Below, one piece after another: positions 1 through 12,990 of a stretch of DNA of 64,000 nucleotides. The translations under genes and the position numbers were made by a program. Source of the DNA: Ipomoea triloba. Lineage: Eukaryota; Streptophyta; Magnoliopsida; Solanales; Convolvulaceae. The notes below the pieces were generated by a model. The model worked only from the letters and a program-made list of their open reading frames with translations. It searched no databases and was not told the origin of the DNA. The stretch's first letter is position 1. Each line of letters starts with the position of its first letter. The stretch is taken from NCBI RefSeq assembly GCF_003576645.1, contig NC_044917.1, forward strand, positions 2,952,105 to 3,016,104, written 5' to 3'.

Positions 1-190
1 GAATTCTGTACATCTCCAACAATGGAAATGAATTTACAGGCAACTGTTATTAATTCTAAAGGAGTTCGAAGACACTGATACTGGCTGTATCCAAGAGGAA
101 GATCATCCTTCTGTGTCAATGTTATTACCACCAGATGGCATCTGTCTCACTTTTGAGAATGACAGTCACCTGGGCTTCGTGGAACTTGCC

Positions 191-3100
191 TCAACAAGCA
201 GCTTCTGAAGGCAAAGTCAATGTACCAGTTCCTGATGAAGAACCCAAGAAATGCCGAACAGTAGGAGCGTTAGTTGTAGATGATGGTGACATATTGTAGG
301 TGAAAACTCCCATTGGGTGATCAAACTTGCAACTTGGGCCAAACTTGCATATCCCATACCGGGAATAAAAAGTACATAATGGTTCTCCCTACAAAAGCAT
401 AGATAAGGAAATCAAAGTTGTTTCTACTTGGCTAGCTTCATTATTTGAAAAAAATCAACATGAAGTGCAAAACAAGTATTGAATACTTTTTTATCATGAT
501 GCCAATATTATTAAGCCAAATAATTAACAACTATCTTCATCCCAACGGTTACATGCAGCTACACTTATTCTCAGATAGAAGTACTAATGTTTTAAGTTGT
601 ATACAGTTAGATATGAGATTCATGCCAAATAATATAGAGAAAATTGAAGATTAACTCACTGGGCGTAGAGGAAGTCCAATTGGACTCAACAAAGAATCAG
701 GAGGAGGAATCAGTCTTTCCCTTGGATGATGGAATTTACAAACAGCACCAAACTTGCAATCCCCAGTCTTCATGTAGAATTGGCATTCTGGCTGACCTGG
801 TCGTTCAGGGAAGACATTCTCTCTCTGCAATGCATAATATCCCATTGGTAATGTACCAGCACGATAAGAAGGATTCATCCCTTGAGATCCCATGTTTGCC
901 ACCTCACTGGAACGAGACAATCCATAAGCCTGACTATTTCCTACTGTCAGCTGTTGGCTCTCAGGGGATGAAACTGAACCAAGTTGTCCCTGGAAAGGAG
1001 TCCTAAAAAAGAATCAGAGTCTAGGATATTCCTGTAATGTTTCCATGTCCCAAGTTAACAAAATCTCATCAAATGCATGCCATGCAAGAAAATTGACCAT
1101 TTTCAGAATACGTAGAGAATTCATCTTCCCTCACATGTCTACCATATGCATGCTATTCTACCTAGTTGTTTAATTCGGTATCCAATAAAAATATTACTTA
1201 ACGTTAGCTATACATCAAATGCTAAGGCACAAAATCAGCATCTGAATTTTTTTCTCTGTTATCCTGCATTATTTTAATGAAGAAAATAAGGTGTGTTATC
1301 TCAGTCATTTTTTAAGGCTCTGAATGACAACAGACATAAACATATTGAGCAGATATTTAAGCAAAACACGCATACATTTGCATACAAAAACGGAAAGCAT
1401 TGAACTACTTATCAAAATGCAATCATAGTGAAGCTCACACTGTATGCAAATCCTGGAACTGATACTACCCCTTGAGGCACAATCAGGGGTGTGTAACTTG
1501 AAGGACCTTGCCAACGTGGATTGGTAATAAAAGAAGCTCTTGACAAGGGATATGATAGCTGACCAGGAGTAGTTGGAGACTGGACAGGAGGATAAGCAGG
1601 AGAACCACGTAGAGAGACCATCATATTAGATGGTTGAGGATGGTGAAATTTACAAGTGCCCCCAAACTTGCATTGTCCAGTTCTCATATAATAGGGGCAT
1701 TCAATCTCATTCTGAGACAATGAAAAAATGATTATATTACAATACTTATCTGTTCAAGCATAAATATCTGTCAAAAGAACAATGGTATCCTTGACCTATA
1801 TCACATATCATATTCACAGCACAAACTTTACACACTAACTTCAAAAGGGCAATGGGGTTTCTTATGATTGGTAGTCATCATCAGAAAGTAATGAAAATGA
1901 GTTCAAACTGAGAGGTACACTGAAATATGTTTTTAAAACAAATTAATAGAAAATGAAATGCTTTAAAATTAATCCATCACCCCCATAGTCTGTCATGAAA
2001 AATAGGCTTTATGTTAATAGAAGACCAACAGTATTTAACGGAGGAAATAGAAGGCAATACCGGACGAAGTGGATAGCCCATGACATTTAGAGCAACTCTT
2101 CCAGCAATCCCAGCCTTATCTCTAGGATGGTGAAACTTGCATGTGGCCCCAAACTTGCAAGTTCCCGTCTTCAAGTAGTACTGATCAATAATTCAAAATA
2201 ATTCATTCACAATTTGAAAATAATAGATGAAAAAAGCTCATTGAAACATGGGCCCCAGCAAAAGAAGAATGTTATGGGGCCACACAATAACACATAACAT
2301 AGGGGAAAGGTAGATTCAACCTCTAAAGAGAAAAACAACTTGGTTAAGGCTACAACGAATGCACTTTTGGCATTAGTAAATCCATGATATAGATTATAAA
2401 CAAAGTTGTAAACACTAAGATCTTATGACAAATATATATACATGAGAATAATCTAGTCATGACTGGAAGGGGAAAGAATTGGGGAAGAGTTTCTCTCCAG
2501 TCACGAGATGAGAGAATTTGACCACTCACCATTATGAAATATGTCATCAATATGTAGATTAAAAACAAAGATGGATGGTTCCAGATTTCGTGAGATGGAT
2601 TAGATATTACTCCATTAAGCAATCTTCTCCTAAGGCACAGACAAATAAATTTGGCTTTCTTACCTGGCATTCTGGCTGCCCTACTCGTTCTGGATACTCC
2701 CCTTTCATCCTTGCCGCAGCAATTGCCTACAATTTAAACTTTCTAAGTCTATAAATTCCTGACATAGAAATGAAAGAACACAAGTATATGTAGAAGCAAG
2801 ATCTAAATGAGTCTATGAATACCAACAATTAGACACAAGTCAAAGACATAAAAAGAATGCTACATGTTTGCTTGAACACTAGTGAAGCTTGAAATTGAAT
2901 TTTGCATGGCAGACATACACCTAAGGGACAAATGCACCTATTCAGCAGATGTTAAATTGGTAAGTCCATTCCATCCAACTTGTTCAAAAAATCAACAAGA
3001 TCTATTATGCATGTCCATCTAATATGACTCCTGTTTCTTACTGGGTACCCTTTTCTTATCTATTTTTGCATTTATTATTTCAGAAACATTGCTCTTACCA

Positions 3101-4214
3101 GTTTCCTGTTAGACGGATGGTTAAATCGACAGGATGCTCCAAATCTACAAAGACCAGTTCTGATGTAGTAAGAACAATCTGGTTCACCGTCACGTACTGG
3201 ATATGGCCCAGACTCCATTGTTTCCATTGATCTCAAACTCAGTTGCCACAGTGTGTCTGAAATAGTAACAAGTCAGTAATTAATTGCAGCATTAAATAGT
3301 ATAGTAATGTACTTCAAACTGATATTCAAATTAAATAACACTACAATTTCCATAAATTTCTTGCCCCAAATTTCCATAGATTTCTAAAGATATGCAATTT
3401 CACATCATTTGAATTCAAGAAGACAAGAACCAAAATCCTTACCTATATGTAAGAGCTTTACAGAAAATAAAACTCAACATAAATATGATAAATTTAATTC
3501 AATTTCCAACAGCAAAGCACTAAAATTTCAGAAACTGAAAAGCAACAAGCATCCAGGTCCTCTTTTCCTTCTTCCATAAAAAGTTAAAAACTTGCAAAAC
3601 TATTTCAACCAAGTTGATGTCTTGATGAGAATTTATGTCCCTATAAATTACAGAAATCCCAAAAAACGTGAATAGGCTGATAACGTATCAACAAAACCAT
3701 TCATGGCTCGCCTGCAAATTACTCTTCCACGTGAAGTTACCACTGTTTCCCTTTACTTTATGCCCCCCTTTTGTGATAGCAGAAGGTAAAATTCATATGA
3801 TCAACTACAATCTAAAATAAAATTCAAATTTTATTAAGCACATTACGGGCAATCATTGCTCGAACACAGAGTAAAGAGAAAAGGAACGCCGATTTCTAGA
3901 TAAAAATACTTATTTTGGAAAAAAGAGAGAGAGAGAGAGCGAGGTCAAATACCGAAAAATAACCCAGCAGTAAAAAAAAAAAAACCACTATTTTTTAATT
4001 CTTTTATCTGTGTTAATTAAAAAAAGAAAAAAAACAAAAGAAAAGAAAACGCAACAGTGGCATCGACTTCATCGCTGATCCTCCCCTTAAAGAGAGGAGA
4101 CGCTAAGAGAGAGAAAGACAGACCTTGGGCGAGGGTCGGAGACAGAGAGGAAGGACCTTCGGTGACGGAGGCCAGTGAAGCAGAAATTCCGGCGGCGGCT
4201 TCAAAATCCATCAT
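191..4214 (-). CDS. Zinc finger CCCH domain protein, ZFN type, five fingers
   Basis: Seven exons on the minus strand: 4124-4214, 3099-3256, 2664-2726, 2061-2180, 1439-1711, 660-989 and 191-388. They join in phase to give 410 aa. There are five C-X8-C-X5-C-X3-H fingers: [10 protein letters not shown]... in exon 2, one split between exons 3 and 4 ([10 protein letters not shown]...), [10 protein letters not shown]... in exon 5, [10 protein letters not shown]... in exon 6 and [10 protein letters not shown]... in exon 7. This arrangement of three fingers, a spacer and two fingers is that of plant ZFN1/ZFN3-like proteins, which bind nucleic acids, probably RNA, and are mostly nuclear. Between fingers 3 and 4 is a Pro/Ser/Gly-rich stretch ending in [12 protein letters not shown], typical of the family. 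The start is the first ATG of MMDFEAAAG; a downstream METMES is a weaker alternative. Exon 6 has a second AG 13 nt upstream that would shift the frame. Family call is firm; the exact orthologue is not. Confidence 0.93.
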
Positions 4215-4514
4215 GTGGAAGAAGAAGAAGAAGAAGAAGGAGACGATGAAGATGATGAGGAGAGTGCGGTGGTGCTTCTTCCATCAGCAGCAGCAGCAGC
4301 ACCGCCGTCCCGCCAGAATTCCCATTGATTCCGGGAGACCAAAGGCTCGCTGTTTGCCCTTCCCAACCCCCGATCAAAAATGCTGCAGCAGCTCGGGAGA
4401 GGGATAAAATTAATGAACCCAAATTAAATTATTATTTTTATTAAAAAATAAAATTAAAGAATTAAAATCGGAGTGGAAGAAAAGTAGCGTTCTCTCTTCT
4501 CCACACAAATAACA

Positions 4515-4615
4515 GAGGGAGAGAGAGAGAGAGAGAGAGATAGGAAGAGAGAGAAGGAGAGAAAAAGGAGCGAATAAAAGCCGTCCACTCCCAGACAGAG
4601 AGAGAGAGAGAGAGG
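4515..4615. repeat. GA-rich microsatellite tract in the probable 5' UTR/promoter of the CCCH gene
   Basis: Two runs of (GA)n, about 4518-4541 and 4598-4612, lie in purine-rich DNA upstream of the minus-strand start. On the transcribed strand this reads as a CT-rich leader, common in plant 5' UTRs. A further short GA run sits at about 3926-3940 in intron 1. Confidence 0.7.
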
Positions 4616-4679
4616 AAACTTTTTCACCCGCGTTTAATCTCCAACCGCGCCTGTTGTCTCCCCCACTCGCGCGCGTGAT

Positions 4680-5589
4680 TCTTAACCTACCACTCCCCCG
4701 TTCCCGCTTTCGCTATATTATTAGCTCCCAGCAGCCCATCCAATCATAATTGTTATTGAGACTCCATATCAAATAAGATTCTCGAATTATAATTTTACAA
4801 GGATTCTTATTAACATCTTTTTAGAAAATGTTTTTAATACAGATTATTTCTTTTGGATTGCTAAGTAAATAAAGTATAATTATCGTAAAATTACTAATTC
4901 AATTATTTCTAATGATATGTATATCACATATAAGTGGTATAGTATTGATCAACATTTTAATAATTTCATTAATTGTAGCATCTACAAAATATATATATTA
5001 GATGAATCAATTGTAAAATTATTTATTAATTGATACATCAAAAAATAAAGTTGGAATATGTATAACACCGCTCCTAATAAATTAAAATAACTTTCAAATG
5101 TGCGAGTGTGACAATATGATTTGTGCTCGTTGACATATCATATTTTTTATAGGTAGAAAAAATTGGTGAATTAATAGTCGTTTTCATGGCAAAAAGTAAG
5201 AAATAAAAAGGTTTAAGTGTTATAATAATATATATAATTAGACAGAGCAATATTCTTCAAGAATGAATCTTATATGTCCCTTATACGAGACAAATTATGT
5301 CTAAAATGATACAATTGATTAGTTATAATATCAAATAAGAGACTTGATTTTGGTTAATGATTACTCAAATAGTGACACTTTGAGCATAATAAAGGAAATT
5401 ATTTTATAATTTTGATCAAAAGATGAATGCGTCGACAAAAATAAGGTATATTTGAGTTTCCTGATTTATCGTAAATGTTAACAATCTGTTATCCACCATA
5501 TATCAAATAGCATACTCATAACATTCATAACGAGAAAAATGTGTTCTTAATATTTCTATTATACACTTCTACTTATTTTAGTTCTCTTT
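4680..5589. other. Intergenic AT-rich DNA
   Basis: Upstream region of the CCCH gene, up to the Copia insertion. It is very AT-rich with no reading frame of note. I see no recognisable element other than the GA tract described separately. Confidence 0.6.
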
Positions 5590-5594
5590 TTTGT

Positions 5595-5737
5595 TGTTAG
5601 TATTGTTATTATTATTTACTCTATAGTCATGTATTTGTGGTTGTAACTTAGTAGAATAGGAGAGGTTAGTATCCTACTCAAATAGGACTCTCACTTTGTG
5701 TAATCTGTTGTTGAATGAACTGATTCCTACTCTAATC
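5595..5737 (+). repeat. Copia 5' LTR (143 bp)
   Basis: Starts TGTTAGTATTG and ends CCTACTCTAATC, just before the primer binding site. It ends in TC rather than the usual CA. It matches the 3' LTR with no substitution; the difference is two indels. Confidence 0.92.
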
Positions 5738-5749
5738 TGGTATCAGAGC
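5738..5749 (+). other. Primer binding site for reverse transcription
   Basis: TGGTATCAGAGC is the standard plant initiator tRNA-Met primer binding site. It directly abuts the 5' LTR, which fixes the LTR end. Confidence 0.93.
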
Positions 5750-8700
5750 GATAGGTTAGGGACCTTAATTGTTTTTTCGATCACCTTACCGTTCCCCGTC
5801 CCGGTTTTCCGATGGCCGCAAATCCCGATCGCTCGATCACCGCCGTCAACCCAGCCCCTCCCGCCGCTGCACCTGCAAACAATCCCAACCCTCTCACACA
5901 AGCTCACCACTTTGTCTCCCTAAAACTCACAAATCACAATTATGTATTATGGCGGACTCAATTAATTCCGTTTCTCCGGGGGCAAAATCTGCTCGGCTAC
6001 ATCGACGGCGGCATCCCCTGTCCTTCCCCGACGATCCCCGCTCCGGCGGCTGAAGGCTCTTCCGCTACCCCGGCTATCCCTCCGGCGGCCAATCCAGCGT
6101 ATCACGCATGGGTTCAGCAGGATCAATCGCTGCTTTTGATGCTCATCTCGTCACTCTCCGACGAGGTTATGCACCTCGCCGTTGGCCGGACCACCGCCAA
6201 GGAGGTGTGGGACTCCATCACGTCGGCTCTCGCTTCATCCACCCGCGCGCGGTGCCTGAGTCTTCTTGGGCAGTTCCAAACGTTGAGGCAAGGCAATGCA
6301 ACGCCAGCGGATTACCTCGGTCGCGCACAGATGCTGGTAGAGGCGCTCTCCCTCGCCGGCCGCCACCATTCACAGGATGAGCAGATTCTGTATGTGCTTA
6401 GAGGTCTTCGCCCGGAGTATCGCTCGGTGGCAAGCTCGCTCACCGTCACAGGCACGGAGGTAACCTTGCCGCAACTCGCCGACATGCTGCAGGCCCAGGA
6501 ATTCATCCAGGCTGATGATCACGTTCCGACGGGCAATTCGCCGATCGATGGCCCTGCTTCTGCCTTTTACGCAGGCCGCAGTCGACATGGCGGTGGCGGC
6601 CAGTTTCACGGAGGTGGCCGAAATCCGACGAACAGCAGAGGTCGGGGCAACCGTGGCCGAGGCGGCAACGGTCGCGGACGAGGTGGCGGACCGCGATGCC
6701 AGATCTGTCGCTCTCACGGTCACTCTGCGTTAAACTATTTCCGCAAGTATGATGATCGGCCGGCGGGTCACGCTAACGTTGCTCTCTCTGGCGAAGGTGA
6801 TTCCCCTGCTGCTGCCGATGCCTGGATTCCCGACACTGGAGCCTCTGCGCACGCAACTCCAGCCGCGGATATGATGCAGCAGTCCGACACCTATAACGAC
6901 GGCGATGTTTTGACCGTGGGTAACGGCACAGGTTTGGAGATTTCCCGTGTTGGCCATGCGACTATCCCTTCTACGTCTAAGTCTTTAAAATTGTCACAAA
7001 TACTACATGTTCCAAATTTGTGTTTACCGTTATTGTCTGTTCATAAATTTACTACTGACAATAACGTTTTCTTTGAGTTTCATAAAGATCTGTTTTATGT
7101 GAAGGATTCTAATTCCCGGGAAATTCTGCTTAAAGGTTCGGTCAACGGGGGTTTGTACAAGCTACTTATCCCGCGAGTTCATTCAATGTTTGTCACCTCT
7201 CGGGCGTCGTCAGTCGTTTGACACCAACGGCTAGGTCATCCTCACAGTCGTGTCCTCCAGAAAGTTCTGAAAACTGTTCCGGTCACAACAAATAACACTA
7301 GTGCTGAAAAATTGTGTTCGGCGTGTCAACTCGGCAAGTCGTCATGTTTCTCGTTAGATAGGGTAGTTAGCACTAGTGAAAATGTATTAGACTTAGTGTA
7401 TACGGACATATGGGGTCCGTCTCCTTTGATTTCTCATTCAGGTTGTCATTATTTCGTTCTGTTTGTGGACGATTTCTAGCGTTTTACTTGGTTTTATCCG
7501 CTTCGGTTAAAATCTGATATTTATAAAACCTTTGATTTATTCCGGGTGATGGTAGAACGACGGTTTTCGCGTTCTATCAAAGCCATCCAATCTAATTTAG
7601 GGGGTGAATACCGTCGCCTGCATAAGGTTTTTGAATCTTTAGGTATCATTCACAGGCAATCATGTGCCTATACACACGAACAAAACGGTCGTGTTGAGCG
7701 CCGGAATAGGCACATTGTCGAAACCGGTTTGGCCCTATTGGCTGAAAGCTCAACACCCCAACAATATTGGGATTATGCCTTTGAATATGCAACTTACCTT
7801 ATTAATTGTCTCCCTTCCTCTGCAATTAATTTCGAGAGTCCATATTACAGGTTACATAAATCCACACCACCATACACTTTCTTTCGAGTCTTTGGGTGCA
7901 GATGTTACCCATATCTCCGGCCTTATAATCAGCACAAAATAGAGTATCACTCTACTCCCTGTGTCTTCCTAGGTTACCCTGTTTCCTTTAGGGGATATCG
8001 TTGCATGGACCTCACTTCCGGGAAAATCTTTATCTGTCGGCACGTCCGCTTTGATGAATCTATTTTTCCCTTTGCCTCATTACAGGTTGAGTCTGAACAA
8101 ATCACTCTGGCTTTACCATGGGGAGTTAGCCCCGTACATGTGGGTTCTCAGCCAGTCTCCACAGCTATTCCACTTGCTCATGAACCACCTGCGTTACCAA
8201 TAGAGGCACCACAGGAATCAACTGAGCAACACTCAACTGCATCACAAAATCCACCTCGGGCTAAATCTCAACACAACACTCATGTCATGCGTACTCGTCG
8301 TAAAACACAAGGCACTGATGAGCAATTCTATGCCCTGACGACGAGCCTTGACCCAACTTGCTATTCTCAGGCTGTGGGGCACCCGCAATGGCGCGAGGCG
8401 ATGGATCAGGAATTCAACGCCTTACTACATAATAACACATGGTTACTGGTACCGGCTACGCCCCAGATGAATATTATTGGTTGTAAGTGGGTATACCGCA
8501 CCAAACGCAAAGCGGATGGTACCATTGAGCGCCACAAAGCTCGTCTAGTTGCTAAGGGGTTTAATCAAGTTGCGGGTGAAGACTTCTTCGACACTTTTAG
8601 CCCGGTAGTCAAACCGACTACAGTCCGGATTCTCTTTTCACTAGCGGTTTCGAACAATTGGACCATGAGGCAGCTAGACGTCCACAATGCTTTTCTTAAT

Positions 8701-9215
8701 GGCCACCTATCTGAAACCGTGTACATGAAACAACCACCGGGGTATGAGGATCCAGCTCATCCCGGTCATGTCTGTCACCTACATCGCTCTCTTTATGGCC
8801 TCAAGCAGGCCCCACGTGCCTGGTTTAAACGCTTACATGATTTCTTGACTACTACAGGGTTTAAATCTTTGAAAACTGATGTGTCATTATTCTACTACAC
8901 TGTTGGTGATTCCAAGGTTTTTTTGCTAGTGTACGTTGATGATATAATCATGATGGGTAATGACACTACTCTGATTTCCACATTGTTACACCGATTGTCA
9001 ACTACGTTCAAGATTAGAGACCTGGGCACTCCGAGTTTCTTTCTCGGTATTGGGACTGTTTCGGTAGCTGAGGGTTTTATGTTGTCTCAGCGACGCTACA
9101 TGAAGGATATCCTCATACGTGCAGGAACACTACTACACAGACGACTTTTAACGTCGGCTAAATAGACCCTTTAACGTCGGCTAAAAGCCGACGTTGATCT
9201 GGCCGACGTTGTAAG

Positions 9216-10989
9216 TAGGGTTGGCAACGGGGCGGGGAGTGGGGTCCCCGTCCCCGTCCCCGAATTGAACCCCCATTCCCCGTCCCCGCTCCGTTCCCCG
9301 ATCGGGGATGGGAAATTATCCCCATCCCCGTCCCCACGGGGATTCCCCGAATCCCCACCCCATTTTTTAATAAAAATATAAATAAATTATCCAAAATAAA
9401 AACATAAATGAATTGTTCAATTTTAGTGTTAAATTGTTATGTTTTGAATTCTTAAATATAATCAAAATACATAAATATATTAATATAACTATAATGTTCA
9501 AATTCCAAAAATCCTAAATATCCCTAAGTTCATAATCACAAAATGGTTCCAAACATAAAATACACAATTACAAAATGTCCAAATATTTAAATTGTTTTAA
9601 TGTCCTCCAAACCTAACAACTCATTATTTACATTAGAAGTTTCTCAATTAGTTAAGTCCTCAACTCTTCATTAATAACCTGAAAAAATAATAAAATTGAA
9701 AAATAAAATTATAAGGATGTATATTAGGTGAACTTTTAAACAATATAATTTAATAAATTCTCTAAGGTTCGGGAAGAAATAGACCCTCATCAATTTCATA
9801 CTCCTCAGAAATGCAATACCTACAAATATTATACAGAATGAAATTAGTTCTTAAACCTGCAATCCATTCTTGTAACTTGAATTAAATGTTACTCACTCCA
9901 TATTAGAAATTCAATATTAGAAATAATAGCCTGAGCTTGATGAGCCATAGCAATTCCATCTCCCATGCCAACCTTCACATCCACAACAATACAATTTACT
10001 ATCATCAAATCAAGTAAAAAAAAACAAATAGCAATACTGTCAAGCAATAGCCCTAATGCCTTTGGAAGATATAGAAATACAGATGCTCCTAAAGTGTCCA
10101 ACATAGTAAAAAATTGTGAGATTCAGCAAGATAAGAAAGAAACCAAATTCATACCTTAGATCGTAGTGGCTCTTTCTTTGGAAATACAACAAGAATCTGC
10201 AGCATGACATCCAAAGTTTGAATGAAAAGAAGTTAAGCAATCATTTGTTTACTACCTGAGTTAAAAGGAAAAAAACATTCAATAAGGTGGAAGAGAAAGG
10301 AGACAAATGCAGTTGTTCCTTGTTCATTATTTCAAAAGAACATCAGTGACTAATCCCACACTAGAGTCCTACTTTAATTTGTGTACATTTTTTTTCAAAC
10401 AAAAAAATGAATCAATTAATTCAAAGTTCAAACATGACGGCGATGAGGCTGGGATGCAACGTCGACGGCGACTGCGAGCCTAGGAGGCTGGGACGACGAC
10501 GAGAGACTGCAGAGGAGGCTGGGAGGCGACGGCGAGAGAGGCTGGGACTCTAGGAGGCGTTGGCGAGGGCAAACGCTATGAGGCTTGAAGGAGACTGCGA
10601 CGGCACTGGCGAAGGTGACGAGGTTGGACTATTGGAGGAGATTGCAGCGGTGAGAAGTCTTGGACGGCGACACCAGACTCTAGAGAGGCAAAGAAGAGAC
10701 GGCGACACTGTGTGAATGAAGAACAACAGAACTGAACTAATGAACTAGGGTTTTCATTTTATATATAAATATAATATACATATATATACTATAAAATTAT
10801 TCGGGGAATCGGGTACGGGGTCGGGGTCGGGGCGGGGGATGCCCTCCCCGTCCCCGTCCCCGACCCCGACGGGGATTTACAAATTCCCCCCATCCCCGGC
10901 CCCGTTCCCCGAAAAAATTCCCCGAACCTGCCCCCGTCGGGGCGGGGATCGGTTTTTCCCATCGGGGGCGGGTTGAATTGTCATCCCTA
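9216..10989. mobile_element. hAT-type transposon (non-autonomous), inserted in the CACTA element
   Basis: It begins TAGGGTTGGCAA and ends TTGTCATCCCTA (minus strand TAGGGATGACAA), giving imperfect terminal inverted repeats. A perfect 8-bp duplication GTTGTAAG flanks it at 9208-9215 and 10990-10997, the size typical of hAT. Both ends are packed with (GGGG/CCCC)-type runs. The interior is AT-rich and holds only short frames, such as 71 aa on the minus strand at 9889-10104, with no recognisable hAT dimerisation domain. A GC-rich stretch at about 10430-10735, followed by TATA-like DNA, resembles the 5' leader of a former minus-strand gene. The element is 1,774 bp long. Confidence 0.9.
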
Positions 10990-10997
10990 GTTGTAAG

Positions 10998-11285
10998 TGT
11001 ACACATACAACGTCGGCTAAAAGTTAGCCGACGTTGTAAGGTACACATACAACGTCGGCTATATGTTAACCGACGTTGTAAGGTACCCATACAACGTCGG
11101 CTATTTACAAATAGCCGACGTTGTAGGTATCTTAAAAACATATAAAATACCCTACAACGTTTGCTATTGTAGGTAATTTGAAAACTACTAAAATACCCTA
11201 CAACGTCGGCTATTTGTAAATAGCCGACGTTGTAGGTAACTTAAAAACTACTAAAATACCCTACAACGTCGGCTATTTACAAATA
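10998..11285. repeat. CACTA subterminal palindromic repeats, left side
   Basis: Several inverted pairs of the form CAACGTCGGCTA ... TAGCCGACGTTG follow each other, at about 11009-11038, 11050-11079, 11091-11125 and 11198-11232, with spacers such as GGTACACATA. Further copies lie at 9149-9212, before the hAT insertion. In CACTA elements such clusters are binding sites for the transposition protein. Confidence 0.85.
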
Positions 11286-11468
11286 GGGGTGTAAACGAAT
11301 CGAATCGAGTCAAATATCTGAATATTCGATTCGAATTCGACTATTTTGATAGATATTCGAATTCGGATTCGTTTAATATTCGAATCTTAAATTTGATTCG
11401 AATTCGATTCGATCAATTTATTCGAATATATTCGATTCGACTCGAATATTCGAATTCGAAATGTCTGA
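11286..11468. mobile_element. Single end of a second hAT-like MITE
   Basis: GGGGTGTAAACGAATCGAATC starts abruptly within a subterminal palindrome. It is followed by many GAATTCGA/TTCGAATATTCG motifs, a pattern known from plant hAT MITE ends. I find no matching opposite end nearby. Either the other end was deleted together with CACTA sequence or it is unrecognisable. Confidence 0.55.
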
Positions 11469-12802
11469 CTCAATTTTTTTTTAATTTTCAATAATTTAAG
11501 ATAAAATCTAATAAAAATTTAAATTTAAATAGCATAAATTTTTACTTGAATATACTAATCAAGAATTTCATTAAAATAACAAAAAGTCTATCATCAAACT
11601 CATTTACTAAATACAGTACTAAAATAAAAATTTTAAGTTTGCGCTTCAACTGGTTCTTCTTCCTCAGTGACTTTAGTCTGTTCTTCCTCAGTGACTTTGG
11701 TCTATTTGGCCGTGGATGTTGAAATTTGTACTTCTCCTGCAGAGTATTTAACAAGTATTATCAGCATAAGGAGGAATGAGGGTAGAAGCAACATAATATT
11801 TTGAAATAAACTAAATCACTTTGTTGATGTGATAAACAACACAAACATCTGAACTTCATAGGAAGAAAAGAATCATACCCAGCTAATACCATACAAGATT
11901 AGAAGCTCCATATTATTTAAATGCAAAATATATTGAAATTTATGAATCTTACAGTAAAAAAATAGAGTATGGGCTAATCTTTTTGAGGTCATAAACAAAT
12001 AAAAGTCTAAGCTTTGTAATCACATAAATTAAAGTGTATTTCTAGGATATATGCCAAAAACAAAACAAGTATGTTACTGTAAAATTATTCCAACAATGCC
12101 TAAGCTTTGTAATCACATAAAATTATTCCAATAATCCTCTTCTAACCTGACTCATACCAAAACAAGTATGTTACTGTAAAATGATACCTACTTCTGTCCT
12201 CTGCCGCCGGAGAAGCACCGGACTCGAGCTATCACCGGAGTCGAAATCTTGCAGATCCGCTATACAAAATACAAATCTCAACATGAGAGAAGAGAAAATC
12301 ATACACTAAAGATGAAAAAAAAGGAAGAGCTCTAGACACCTAGTGCAGATCTGCCGCCGAGGTAGAGCTCCTCCACCTACGGCCTACCCTTGGTCTGCTG
12401 TCTACGGATCTACCGAGTGGCCTGCCTGGAGTCTACGCTGGAACCGTCACAGATCTGGAGTGGAGTCAGGACTCAGGAGTGGCGAGAAGAAGCTTGTCCT
12501 CCGGCCTCTGCTACCTAGATGAATCTGTGCACAAACATTATATAAATAACAAAAAGAATAATACCTAGATAAATTTGTCCACAAGAAGAATATGCGAGGA
12601 TGAGAAGAGGGCGAATAGCCGGTTGCCGGTGGTCTGGCGCGAAGAGGGGAAGCTGAACGACGCTCGTGACTGTCGCGACTAGCGAAGATGAGAAGAGGGC
12701 GAAGAGGGGAAGAAGATAAGAGGCAAAGACTGCAGTGCGGCTGGTCTTTTTACTTTTCCTTTTAGCTTAGGGTTTAGTTTAATTTTTATTTTTAATATAA
12801 AA

Positions 12803-12849
<47 letters not shown>

Positions 12850-12878
12850 GAAGGTTATTTGGAGTATATTCAAAACCC
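11469..12878. other. CACTA interior without a transposase gene
   Basis: AT-rich DNA with two GC-rich islands (about 12190-12260 and 12350-12520) and a further one at about 12590-12740. The islands resemble leader or exon remnants but give no recognisable protein. An imperfect ~27-bp repeat around GTTCTTCCTCAGTGACTTTG lies at about 11653-11703. A (TA)n microsatellite occupies about 12808-12843. Confidence 0.5.
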
Positions 12879-12990
12879 TACAACGTCGGTTATTATAAAT
12901 AACCGACGTTGTAAGTTAAAATATTATAAATCGGCGCGATACGACGTCGGCTAGGTGGTAGCCGACGTCGTATCTCGCCCGGCCTTAATG
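12879..12990. repeat. CACTA internal palindromes linking the subterminal type and the array type
   Basis: One pair is of the CAACGTCGGTTA/TAACCGACGTTG type (12880-12912). The next (about 12939-12974) already has the ATACGACGTCGGCTA/TAGCCGACGTCGTAT form used by the tandem array that follows. Confidence 0.75.

Noticed and set aside
9889..10104. 71-aa frame in the hAT element as a transposase fragment
   Set aside because: No hAT dimerisation, RNase H or BED finger motif is recognisable. It is too short to assign.
10797..11141. 114-aa minus-strand frame with Arg/Gly-rich repeats
   Set aside because: It is the translation of the GC-rich hAT end and the CACTA palindromes, with low-complexity composition and no family resemblance.
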